From JAGOOR01 sp964603225 (lineage in GTDB: Bacteria; Patescibacteriota; Gracilibacteria; BD1-5; JAGOOR01): a stretch of DNA of 15,686 nucleotides. This document shows, piece by piece, positions 1-6,297 of the stretch (position 1 is the stretch's first letter; each line of letters starts with the position of its first letter). The stretch covers positions 1-15,686 of the forward strand of contig CAZRUI010000021.1 of the NCBI GenBank assembly GCA_964603225.1, written 5' to 3'. Position numbers and translations under genes: made by a program. The notes beneath the pieces are model-generated. The model was given only the letters and a program-made list of their open reading frames with translations, was not told the DNA's origin and made no database searches.

Positions 1-39
1 GCGTTTCGTGAATTTGAACGCCCCTGTGTGAAGGAGTAA
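1..39 (+). CDS. possible C-terminal end of an upstream gene (partial)
   Basis: The first 39 bases read open in frame 1 as 12 codons (ending ..ERPCVKE) and then TAA at 37-39. The stop overlaps the Shine-Dalgarno of the small terminase gene, as expected for tightly packed phage genes. The fragment is too short to assign a function. An HNH endonuclease gene often precedes the terminase in such modules, but nothing here shows that. The other two frames stop within 31 bases. It could equally be non-coding. Confidence 0.25.
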   Translation, partial: AFREFERPCVKE

Positions 40-46
40 TCGTGTA

Positions 47-469
47 ATGGCTCGTCGTGGTCCCAAGCCGTCCCCCGCTGCGGCGCCCCGCGTCCCGCTG
101 TCCTGTGTTGCCCCGCGGTCCCTGCCCGCGGCGTTGCGCAAGCGGTACGTGGCGCTGGCGTCGGAGCTGACCGCGGAGGGCTACGCCTGCCAGTGCGACT
201 GGCGAACCGTCGCCATGGTTGTGAAAATCGAGGCGCACGCCGAACGGCTCGAAGAGGAGGTCGGCAGGCTCGACGAATTCGTGCTGCACACCGACAAGGG
301 CGCCAAGGTTAATCCGTTACTCACGGAGCTGCGCGGGACGCGGGCGCAGCTGGCCAGCCTGTACGGGCTGCTCTTCCTCCAGCCCAAGGCGCGGGCGACG
401 AGTCGGGTCAGCCCGGAGCGGATGCGCGGCGCCGGCACCGACGAGCTAGGGGAGTTCTTGCAATCCTGA
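47..469 (+). CDS. terS: phage terminase small subunit, P27 family
   Basis: 140-residue DNA-recognition subunit of the packaging motor. It binds the phage packaging site and loads the large terminase. The N-terminus begins MARRGPKPSP, the basic Gly/Pro-rich opening common in P27-type small subunits. The C-terminal half carries the family hallmark, a KGAKVNPLL segment followed by a helix and a LFLQPKAR stretch (usual form: NP..., then lgL.P.sR) at about residues 84-117. A helical stretch lies at about residues 55-78. The ATG is preceded by AAGGAG at 31-36, ten bases upstream. The stop TGA at 467-469 runs directly into the large terminase reading frame. Length and position immediately before the large terminase fit the family. 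The call rests on motif recognition, not on a search. Confidence 0.85.
   Translation: MARRGPKPSPAAAPRVPLSCVAPRSLPAALRKRYVALASELTAEGYACQCDWRTVAMVVKIEAHAERLEEEVGRLDEFVLHTDKGAKVNPLLTELRGTRAQLASLYGLLFLQPKARATSRVSPERMRGAGTDELGEFLQS
466..468 (+). promoter_or_regulatory. candidate CTG start codon of the large terminase, overlapping the terS stop
   Basis: CTG 466-468 overlaps the small-terminase stop (TGA 467-469) as CTGA, the same geometry as the ATGA/GTGA coupling seen at other junctions here. AGGGGAG at 448-454 lies 11 bases upstream and would serve as Shine-Dalgarno. GTG 496 has no comparable ribosome binding site. Initiation here gives a protein beginning MTLDAKTERW that joins the conserved DE(K/R)AV region without a gap. 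Confidence 0.45.
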
Positions 470-495
470 CCCTCGACGCGAAGACCGAGCGGTGG

Positions 496-2088
496 GTGAG
501 GTCGGCCGCCGACGAGAAGGCGGTCGAGGAGGGCTGCACGTTCAGCCTCTCCGCGGCGAGCCGGGTCAAGGACTTCTTCGGTCGCTTTCTGCGGCACAGC
601 AAGGGGCAGTGGGCGGGCCAGCCGTTCGAGTTGTTGCCGTGGCAGTGGGACGACCTGATCGCCCCGCTGTTCGGCTGGCTGAGGCCGGACGGCACGCGGC
701 GGTTTCGCGCGGCCTACGTCGAGATCGCCAAGAAGAACGGCAAGTCGAGTCTGGCGTCGGCCATCGGCCTGTACCTGCTGGCCGGCGACCGCGAGGCTGG
801 GGCCGAGGTGTACTCGGTCGCCGCCGACCGCGACCAGGCCGGCATCGTCCACGGCGAGGCGGTGCGCATGGTCGAGGCCAGCCCCGCCCTGCTCAAGCAC
901 CTGGTCGTCAATTACTCGACGAAGAACATTACCTTCCCGGCGTCGAAGTCCTGGTACAAGGCGCTGTCGAGCGAGGCTGGGACCAAGGAAGGTCTCAACG
1001 CCCACGGCCTCATCATCGACGAGCTGCACGCATGGCCGGGGCGTGGGCTGTGGGACGCCCTGCGCTACGCCGGCCGGGCACGCCGGCAGCCGCTGCGTTT
1101 CGCCATCACCACGGCCGGCGACGACCCCCACTCGATCTGCCGCGAGCAGCACGACTACGCGAAGGCCGTGCTTAAGGGCGAGGTGCTGGATACCCGCTTA
1201 TTCGCTTACATCAGGGCCGCCCGGCAGACCGCCGAGGGCGACGCCGTTGACGACGACTGGCGCGACCCCGAGGCGTGGCGAAGGGCCAACCCGTCGATGG
1301 GCGCGACCATCCGCGAGGACGACTTCGCCGCCGACGTCGCGGAGGCCGAGCGCAGCCCGACCACGCAGGCGACGTTCAAGAGGTACTCGCTCAACGTCTG
1401 GTCAACGTCCACCTCGCCCTGGCTGCGGCCCGAGGACTGGGCGGCCTGCCGGTCGGCCGGCGACGACCTGTCCGGGCGGGAGTGTTACGGCGGGCTGGAC
1501 CTGGCCAGGACCAGGGACATGACGGCTCTGGCATTGTTGTTCCCCGACGGCGAGGGCGGCTTCGACCTGCGGGCGTGGTTCTGGCTGCCGGCGGCCCGCG
1601 CCACCGAACCCGGCGCCCCGGCGCAGTACCGCGTCTGGGCCGAGCAGGGGTTTCTGGAGCTGACCCCCGGCGAGGTCTGCGATTACTCGTTCGTCAAGCG
1701 GCGGCTGGTCGAGCTGTCGCATACCTACGCGATCCGCGAAATCGCCTACGACCCGTACAACGCCGAGCAGCTGACCCAGGAGGTCGAGGCAGAGACGGGG
1801 GTGACGCGGGTCTCGTTCGGCCAGACGGTGGCCAACTACGCCGGCCCGACGGCCGAGTTCGAGCGGCTGGTCCTGGCGCGGGGGCTGCGGCACGACGGCC
1901 ACCCGATCCTCGCCTGGCAGGCCGGGCACGTTCAGGTGCGCACGGACGCCAACAACAACAAGCGGCCGGTCAAGCCGCGGCCGATCGACCCGAGGAAGAT
2001 CGACGGCGTCGTGGCGGCGGTGATGGCGCTGGCAAGGGCCGGGCTGGCGCCGGCCGCCGGAACAGGGGGGATCGACTTTTGGGACTGA
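496..2088 (+). CDS. terL: phage terminase large subunit (ATPase/nuclease)
   Basis: Packaging motor protein: an N-terminal ATPase translocates DNA into the prohead and a C-terminal RNase H-like nuclease cuts the concatemer. It belongs to the Terminase_1 type. A Q-motif-like LLPWQ lies near residue 48, a degenerate Walker A in AKKNGKSS (about 78-85), and a Walker B with catalytic Glu in LIIDE (about 172-176). The nuclease acidic residues are plausibly the Asp in GGLDLART (about 335), the Asp in IAYDPYN (about 419) and the Asp in KIDGVV (about 503). The first standard start in frame is GTG 496, used here, giving 530 residues. The frame stays open upstream, and the codons from CTG 466 add LTLDAKTERWV, which looks like the true N-terminus (see findings). 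The 3' end overlaps the portal gene by 10 bases. Confidence 0.93.
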   Translation: MRSAADEKAVEEGCTFSLSAASRVKDFFGRFLRHSKGQWAGQPFELLPWQWDDLIAPLFGWLRPDGTRRFRAAYVEIAKKNGKSSLASAIGLYLLAGDREAGAEVYSVAADRDQAGIVHGEAVRMVEASPALLKHLVVNYSTKNITFPASKSWYKALSSEAGTKEGLNAHGLIIDELHAWPGRGLWDALRYAGRARRQPLRFAITTAGDDPHSICREQHDYAKAVLKGEVLDTRLFAYIRAARQTAEGDAVDDDWRDPEAWRRANPSMGATIREDDFAADVAEAERSPTTQATFKRYSLNVWSTSTSPWLRPEDWAACRSAGDDLSGRECYGGLDLARTRDMTALALLFPDGEGGFDLRAWFWLPAARATEPGAPAQYRVWAEQGFLELTPGEVCDYSFVKRRLVELSHTYAIREIAYDPYNAEQLTQEVEAETGVTRVSFGQTVANYAGPTAEFERLVLARGLRHDGHPILAWQAGHVQVRTDANNNKRPVKPRPIDPRKIDGVVAAVMALARAGLAPAAGTGGIDFWD

Positions 2089-3701
2089 TCTCCTACGTCC
2101 GCTCCAAGCTGACCGCCTGGTCCCGCCCGGTGTCGCAGACGCCCGGCGTGCTCTGGGGGCCGTCGTCGGGCGCCGGCGTCGAGGTGGACGCCGACCGGGC
2201 CATGTCGCTGTCCGCCGTCTTCGCCGCCGTCGCCCTGCTCAGTCGCGTCGTCGGCTCGCTGCCCCTCGCCGTCTACCGCCGCGAGGGCCGCGCCAAGGAG
2301 CACGCCGTCACGCACCCGGCCTACCGCCTGCTGCACACCAGCCCCAACCCCGAGATGACGGCCAGCTCCTTCCGCCGCGCGCTCGAGTGGAACCGCCTTC
2401 TCGGCGGCTGCGCCTACGCCGAAGTGCAGTGGGCCGGCAACGGCAAGCCGCTGGCCCTCTGGCCGGTCGAATACTGGCGGGTCAAGCCGCAGTGGGGCGA
2501 GGACTACCAGCTGCGCTACCTGATCGACGGGCAGCGGCTGGTCGAGGGCGAGGACGTGCTCGCCGTGCCGCTGATCAGCGGGGACGGGGTCGTCGGCAAG
2601 TCGTTTTTGGATTACGCGGTCGAGTCGATCGGCCTGGGGATCGCCGCGCAGGAGTGCGCCGCCAAGCTGTTCGGCAACGGGGCGCGCCCCGGCGGTGTGC
2701 TCAGCCACCCGCAGGTAGTCCCCGAGAAGGCCAGGGGCGAGATGAAGCGGTCGTGGGAGGAGCGGCACGGCGGGCCGGGCAACGCCGGCCGCACGGCCAT
2801 CCTCTGGGGCGGCTGGACCTACACCCCCGGCGACGGCACCTTCGCCCCCGAGCAGGCGCAACTGCTCGAAACGCGGCGGTTCACCACCGAGGAGGTGGCC
2901 CGGTGGCTCGGCGTGCCGCCGCACCTGTTAAGGGATCTCGCAAGGGCTACATTTTCCAACATCGAGCAACAAAATCTGGACTTCCTGGCTTACTCGCTCG
3001 GCCCCACCTTGACGGACTACGAGCAGGAGTACGACCGCAAGCTGCTCAGCCCGCCCGACGTCTACTCGAAGCACAACGTGACGGGGCTGCTCCGCGGCGA
3101 CGCGGCGGCGCGGTCGAGCTACTACACGCAGCTCTTTCAGATCGGCGTGCTGTCGGTAAACGACATCAGGGATCTGGAGGACCGCAATCCCGTCGAGGGC
3201 GGCGACGTCCACTTCGTGCCGCTGGCCCTCGCCCCGCTGCCGCAGGTCGCCTTCCCGCCGCCCGCCGTGGCCCCGACGCCGCCCCCTCCCGCAGCCGCAC
3301 CGGCCCCCACGCCGGCCCCGGCCCCCGCCCCGTCGCCCGACGGGCAGGCGCCGGCCCTCCGCGGCCTGCTCGCGGCGACCCTGGGGCGGCTGGCGCGGGT
3401 CGAGGCCAACGCCGCCCGGCGTGCGGCCGAGAAGCCGGGTCGGTTCCTGGCCTGGCTCGACGAGTTTACCCCGCAGCACCAGGCCCGGCTGTCCGCGGCG
3501 CTGGCGCCGGGGCTGGGCGACGCCGCCGCCGGGGCCGCGGAGCGATGGTGCGGGGAGTCGCGTACCCGACTACTGGAGGTGGCCGGCTCGGCGACGCCCG
3601 CGGCGTTCGCCGCGGCGGTGGAACGGGAGCTGGGGGCGTGGTCGGGCCGCGTCAACGAGGCGGTCGAGCAGGCGATGGGGGGTCTACGATGCCGCGAGTA
3701 A
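2079..3701 (+). CDS. phage portal protein, HK97 family, with Pro-rich C-terminal extension
   Basis: Forms the dodecameric ring at one capsid vertex through which DNA enters and leaves. The frame is open far upstream as a shadow of the terminase gene. The start chosen is TTG 2079 because it gives M-G-L-I-S-Y-V-R, typical for HK97-type portals, and AGGGGGG lies just upstream (2063-2069). It overlaps the terminase stop by 10 bases. The core spans about residues 20-385. It includes the 'SLSAVFAAVALLSRVVGSLPL' type N-terminal helix, GVPPHLL, and ATFSNIEQQ..FLAYSLGPTL at about 290-310, the strongest family signature. From about 388 to 425 the chain is almost pure Pro/Ala. An additional 115 or so helical residues follow, longer than a minimal HK97 portal and of unknown role. 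Product is 540 residues. Confidence 0.9.
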   Translation: MGLISYVRSKLTAWSRPVSQTPGVLWGPSSGAGVEVDADRAMSLSAVFAAVALLSRVVGSLPLAVYRREGRAKEHAVTHPAYRLLHTSPNPEMTASSFRRALEWNRLLGGCAYAEVQWAGNGKPLALWPVEYWRVKPQWGEDYQLRYLIDGQRLVEGEDVLAVPLISGDGVVGKSFLDYAVESIGLGIAAQECAAKLFGNGARPGGVLSHPQVVPEKARGEMKRSWEERHGGPGNAGRTAILWGGWTYTPGDGTFAPEQAQLLETRRFTTEEVARWLGVPPHLLRDLARATFSNIEQQNLDFLAYSLGPTLTDYEQEYDRKLLSPPDVYSKHNVTGLLRGDAAARSSYYTQLFQIGVLSVNDIRDLEDRNPVEGGDVHFVPLALAPLPQVAFPPPAVAPTPPPPAAAPAPTPAPAPAPSPDGQAPALRGLLAATLGRLARVEANAARRAAEKPGRFLAWLDEFTPQHQARLSAALAPGLGDAAAGAAERWCGESRTRLLEVAGSATPAAFAAAVERELGAWSGRVNEAVEQAMGGLRCRE

Positions 3702-4831
3702 TGACCGAACTGCCGCAGCGGCAGCGGGTCCGGCTGTCCGCCGGGCCGGTCGGGGTGGACCGGGGCCGCAAGCTGATCCGCGGCATGGTGGTGGCCCAGT
3801 TGGGACCCTTCAAATCGGAGGGCCGGGGCGAGTTCGACGAGCAGGCGCTGCGCCAGATCGTCGAGCTGTGGCCCAAGGCGGGTCTCAAGAGTCGCTTTTC
3901 GCACCCCAACGAGTCGAGCGACGGGCTGGGCAAGTTCCTGGGGCGTGCCCACGCCCCGCGGCTGGCCACGGCCCACGCCGTCGGGCCGGACGGCTCGCGG
4001 GTGGAGGTGGCGGCGGTGCGGGCCGACCTGCACCTGGACCCCAGCGCGTTCAAGACGCCCAGCGGCAACCTCGGGCAGTACGTGCTCGACCTGGCCGAGA
4101 GCGACCCCGGCGCGATCAGCTCCAGCCTGGTGCTCAACCGCTCCGAGGAGCACCGGCTGAACGCCGACGGGACGCCGCAACTGTCCGCCGACGGGCAGCC
4201 GCTGCCGCCCCTGTGGCGGGTCAAGCGGCTGTACGCCACGGACGTGGTGGACGAGGGCGACGCGGTGGACGACCTGCTCGGCGCCGCGGCGCTGGAGGGG
4301 CTGCGCTACACCAGGGACTACCTCGCCGCCGGCGAGGCGGTCCTCAGCAAGCTGTTCGCGGGCCAGACCCGCAACGTGGTCAAGGCGCGGTGCCTGGCCT
4401 ACCTCGAACGATACCTGGATCGACGATACGGGGGATCTCAGATGAGCTACTATCAGTTGGGCGCGTCGTTGGGCGGGGTCTTGGACAGCTACATCAACGC
4501 CGCGGCCAGCGACGAGCGGCCGCGCGAGGTGATCCTCGGCCAGATGGCCGAGAGCAGCGGCAAGCCGGTCGAGGAGGTCAACGCGATCGTCATGGGCGAG
4601 TCCGACGCCGTGGACACGCCGACGCTGCAGGCCTTCGCCACGGTGCTCGGCTGCCCGCTGGGCGAGCTGGTGACGGCGGCCGAGGCCGACGGCATCGACC
4701 TGGGCGGTGCCCCGGAAGCCCCGGCGGAAGCCCCGGCCGAGGCGCCGGCCCCGGAAGCCCCGGCGCCGATGTCGCGCAAGACCGGCCCGCTGCGCCGCCG
4801 GCTGCAGGGGCAGGAGCGGCGGCTGGCTTGA
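3689..4831 (+). CDS. putative head maturation protease fused to an HTH-like / scaffold-like C-terminal region
   Basis: 380 residues, overlapping the portal stop by 13 bases. ATG 3689 has GGGGGGT at 3677-3683. ATG 3701, which shares the A of the portal TAA, is an in-frame alternative. The N-terminal 210 residues look like an assemblin/HK97-type prohead protease: a catalytic-type His at residue 72 (SRFSHPN), then a GLGKFLGR segment, then Ser-Ser-Ser at 144-146 (AISSSLVL) after LAESDPGA, fitting a His/Ser-dependent protease that trims the capsid delta domain. Slot between portal and capsid fits. Residues about 278-335 read like an XRE-type helix-turn-helix (ILGQMAESSG..., LQAFATVLG). After that come an Ala/Pro/Glu repeat (341-360) and a basic tail. 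The C-terminal part may act as scaffold, possibly also made separately from an internal start. The protease call is inference from weak motifs plus position. Confidence 0.65.
   Translation: MPRVMTELPQRQRVRLSAGPVGVDRGRKLIRGMVVAQLGPFKSEGRGEFDEQALRQIVELWPKAGLKSRFSHPNESSDGLGKFLGRAHAPRLATAHAVGPDGSRVEVAAVRADLHLDPSAFKTPSGNLGQYVLDLAESDPGAISSSLVLNRSEEHRLNADGTPQLSADGQPLPPLWRVKRLYATDVVDEGDAVDDLLGAAALEGLRYTRDYLAAGEAVLSKLFAGQTRNVVKARCLAYLERYLDRRYGGSQMSYYQLGASLGGVLDSYINAAASDERPREVILGQMAESSGKPVEEVNAIVMGESDAVDTPTLQAFATVLGCPLGELVTAAEADGIDLGGAPEAPAEAPAEAPAPEAPAPMSRKTGPLRRRLQGQERRLA
4442..4831 (+). CDS. possible internally initiated scaffold protein (Nu3-like), same frame as the protease
   Basis: An in-frame ATG at 4442 is preceded by GGGGGA at 4430-4435 with a six-base spacing, a better ribosome binding site than most true starts here. 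The product would be 129 residues (MSYYQLGASL... to the basic C-terminus) and would contain the HTH-like helices, the Ala/Pro/Glu repeat and the Arg-rich tail, without the protease part. The sequence around 4395-4460 is visibly less GC-rich and uses rarer codons (CGA, ATA), which suggests it is under a constraint other than coding. The arrangement copies lambda C/Nu3, where the scaffold is the C-terminal part of the protease gene. There is no direct evidence of expression. Confidence 0.35.
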   Translation: MSYYQLGASLGGVLDSYINAAASDERPREVILGQMAESSGKPVEEVNAIVMGESDAVDTPTLQAFATVLGCPLGELVTAAEADGIDLGGAPEAPAEAPAEAPAPEAPAPMSRKTGPLRRRLQGQERRLA

Positions 4832-4855
4832 CGCGGCGCGCCGCCGTGGTATAGT
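4828..4855 (+). promoter_or_regulatory. sigma70-type promoter for the major capsid gene
   Basis: TTGACG (4828-4833) is one base from the -35 consensus and TATAGT (4850-4855) one base from the -10 consensus. They are separated by 16 bases. TGG just before the -10 also supplies an extended -10 (TGn). The -35 overlaps the last codon and stop of the protease gene. Predicted transcription start is near 4862, which leaves a leader of about 136 bases before the capsid ATG. This AT-rich island stands out in a very GC-rich region and sits at the only real intergenic gap. Confidence 0.65.
4833..4844. promoter_or_regulatory. 12-bp palindrome in the promoter spacer, possible operator
   Basis: GCGGCGCGCCGC is a perfect 12-base palindrome that begins on the last base of the -35 and fills most of the spacer between the -35 and -10 boxes. 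A repressor or activator bound here would directly affect promoter access. Such palindromes also arise by chance in GC-rich DNA, so the position is the main argument. Confidence 0.35.
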
Positions 4856-4880
4856 ATTCGCGTACTCAAAACACGACTCT

Positions 4881-4990
4881 CAGTGTCATCACGCACGCCG
4901 TTGCGGGCGCGATCACTGGCCGACGGAGACGATCCGTCGCCGGGGACCGCAGCCGCAACGGCGTTCCCGTTCCCGGCGACCCCACCGGGA
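4881..4990 (+). ncRNA. structured 5' leader RNA of the major capsid gene (candidate cis-regulatory element)
   Basis: Three nested or successive hairpins are visible. The outer stem is perfect over 12 bp: ACGCCGTTGCGG (4895-4906) pairs with CCGCAACGGCGT (4953-4964), and G4907-G4909 can add 3 bp with C4948-C4950 past a two-base bulge. Inside is a perfect 7-bp hairpin, CGACGGA (4921-4927) with TCCGTCG (4933-4939), loop GACGA, extendable by two G-C pairs past a bulged C. A third hairpin, TCCCGG (4971-4976) with CCGGGA (4985-4990), covers the Shine-Dalgarno GGGAG (4987-4991) of the capsid gene. CAGTG (4881-4885) can also pair with CACTG (4914-4918) in the outer loop, as a pseudoknot. I do not match it to a named RNA family. 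It probably tunes capsid translation or mRNA stability. Confidence 0.5.
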
Positions 4991-4997
4991 GCAAGCG

Positions 4998-6266
4998 ATG
5001 GCTCTGAAAGACCTGTACAACGGCTATTACAAGGCGGTCCACGACGCCCGCGCGGTCCTCGACCGGGCCGACCGCGAGCGCCGCGACCTGACCGCCGACG
5101 AGTCGGCGCAGTACGACCGCATCGACGCCGAGATCGAGCGGCTAGGCCGCGAGATCGAGCGGGACGCGAAGCCCCGGCCGGCGCTGCCGGCCCGCGTCGC
5201 CGCCCCGGCCGAGAACGGCAAGGCGCTGGAGGTGGTCTACCCCGGCGTGCGGCTCGGCCACGCCGCCGGCCGCCCGGAGCGGCGCACCGTGGTCCGCCCC
5301 GGCAGCCCCGAGGCGCTGCGGCACGGCGACGCCTACCGCAAAGCCTACCTGAATTATCTCCAGACCGGCCGCCAGCAGCTCGGGCTGCAGGTCTCCAAGG
5401 ATCCCAAGGGCGGCTACCTGGCCCCCACCCAGTTCGTCGCGGACCTGATCAAGTTCCTCGACGACGCCGTGGTCATGCGACAGGTGGCCAACGTGCTGCC
5501 GCCGCTGGGCGACGCCGTGAGCCTGGGCGTGCCGACCTGGGACACCGACCCCAACGACGCCGACTGGACCGCGGAGGTTCCCGCCAGCGACATCAGCGAG
5601 GACACCGCCGCCGCCATCGGCAAGCGGGAGTTCCGCCCGCACCTGGTGACCAAGTTGGTCAAGGTCTCGATGAAGCTGCTGCGCAGTTCGGTGCTCAGCG
5701 TCGAGAGCCTCATCACCGAGCGCGTCGGTTACAAGATGGCGCTCACCGAGGAGAAGGCGTTCCTCACCGGCGACGGCGCGCAACAGCCGCTCGGCGTCTT
5801 CACGGCGTCCAACGACGGCCTGCCGACGACCCGCGACACGACCTGCACCTCGCAGACCGCGTTCACCGCCGACGAGGTGATTGACGTCTTCTTCTCGCTC
5901 AAAGAACAGTACCAGCGCAACGCGACCTGGCTGGTCTCCCGCGAGTTCGTCAAGCGGCTGCGCAAGCTGAAGGACGGGCAGGGCCAATACCTCTGGCAGC
6001 CGGGGCTGGGCGGTCAGCCGGGCACGATCCTCGACCGGCCTTACCTCCAGAGCGAGCACGTCCCGAGCACCTACACGACCGGCCTGTACGTCGCCGCGGT
6101 GGGCGACTTCCGCGCCGGCTACTGGATCGCCGACAGCCTCCAGATGGAGGTGCAGCGGCTCGACCAGCTCTTCGCGTTGAAAAACCAGATCGGCATCCTC
6201 GTCCGCAAGGAAACCGACGGCGCCCCGGTGCTGCCCGAGGCCATGGCGCGGCTCAAGCTCGGTTGA
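4998..6266 (+). CDS. major capsid protein, HK97 fold
   Basis: 422-residue shell protein (Phage_capsid family). Residues 1-55 form a charged coiled coil (YYKAVHDARAVLDRADRERRDL, then IDAEIERLGREIERD), the scaffolding delta domain normally removed by the prohead protease. A flexible Ala/Pro/Gly segment follows to about residue 110. The folded HK97 part begins near the GGYLAPTQF motif (138-146). It continues with the E-loop/P-domain-like region (VPTWDTDPNDADWTAE), EEKAFLTGDG (about 249-258) and QPLGVFTA, and ends with a typical A-domain tail (FALKNQIGILVRKETDG...). ATG 4998 follows GGGAG at 4987-4991. The gene has its own promoter and structured leader, in line with the need for hundreds of copies per virion. 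No separate scaffold gene precedes it, so scaffolding is supplied by the delta domain and perhaps by the upstream fusion protein. Confidence 0.93.
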   Translation: MALKDLYNGYYKAVHDARAVLDRADRERRDLTADESAQYDRIDAEIERLGREIERDAKPRPALPARVAAPAENGKALEVVYPGVRLGHAAGRPERRTVVRPGSPEALRHGDAYRKAYLNYLQTGRQQLGLQVSKDPKGGYLAPTQFVADLIKFLDDAVVMRQVANVLPPLGDAVSLGVPTWDTDPNDADWTAEVPASDISEDTAAAIGKREFRPHLVTKLVKVSMKLLRSSVLSVESLITERVGYKMALTEEKAFLTGDGAQQPLGVFTASNDGLPTTRDTTCTSQTAFTADEVIDVFFSLKEQYQRNATWLVSREFVKRLRKLKDGQGQYLWQPGLGGQPGTILDRPYLQSEHVPSTYTTGLYVAAVGDFRAGYWIADSLQMEVQRLDQLFALKNQIGILVRKETDGAPVLPEAMARLKLG

Positions 6267-6297
6267 CCCACACAGGCGATAAGCGGAGTAGACGACT

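Noticed and set aside
181..1152. 323-codon open frame on the minus strand across the terminase genes
   Set aside because: Antisense shadow of high-GC coding sequence. The plus-strand terminase genes are clear, no ribosome binding site or recognisable protein is seen, and the composition is the Arg/Pro/Gly-rich type expected of shadows.
1275..2078. Long upstream extension of the portal frame
   Set aside because: The frame is open but overlaps the conserved nuclease domain of the terminase, and its translation is Arg/Gly-rich shadow. The portal signature begins at TTG 2079.
3137..4180. 347-codon minus-strand open frame across portal and protease genes
   Set aside because: Low-complexity antisense reading of the Pro/Ala linker and Arg-rich regions, with no motif and no spacing consistent with a gene.
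4895..4964. Capsid leader as a self-cleaving ribozyme
   Set aside because: No hammerhead core (CTGATGA with GAAA) or other ribozyme core that I can recognise is present, so only a generic structured leader is claimed.
4883..5884. Open frame starting in the capsid leader and running through the capsid gene in another frame
   Set aside because: Translation is Arg/Pro/Ala-rich shadow, and the leader is better explained by RNA structure.
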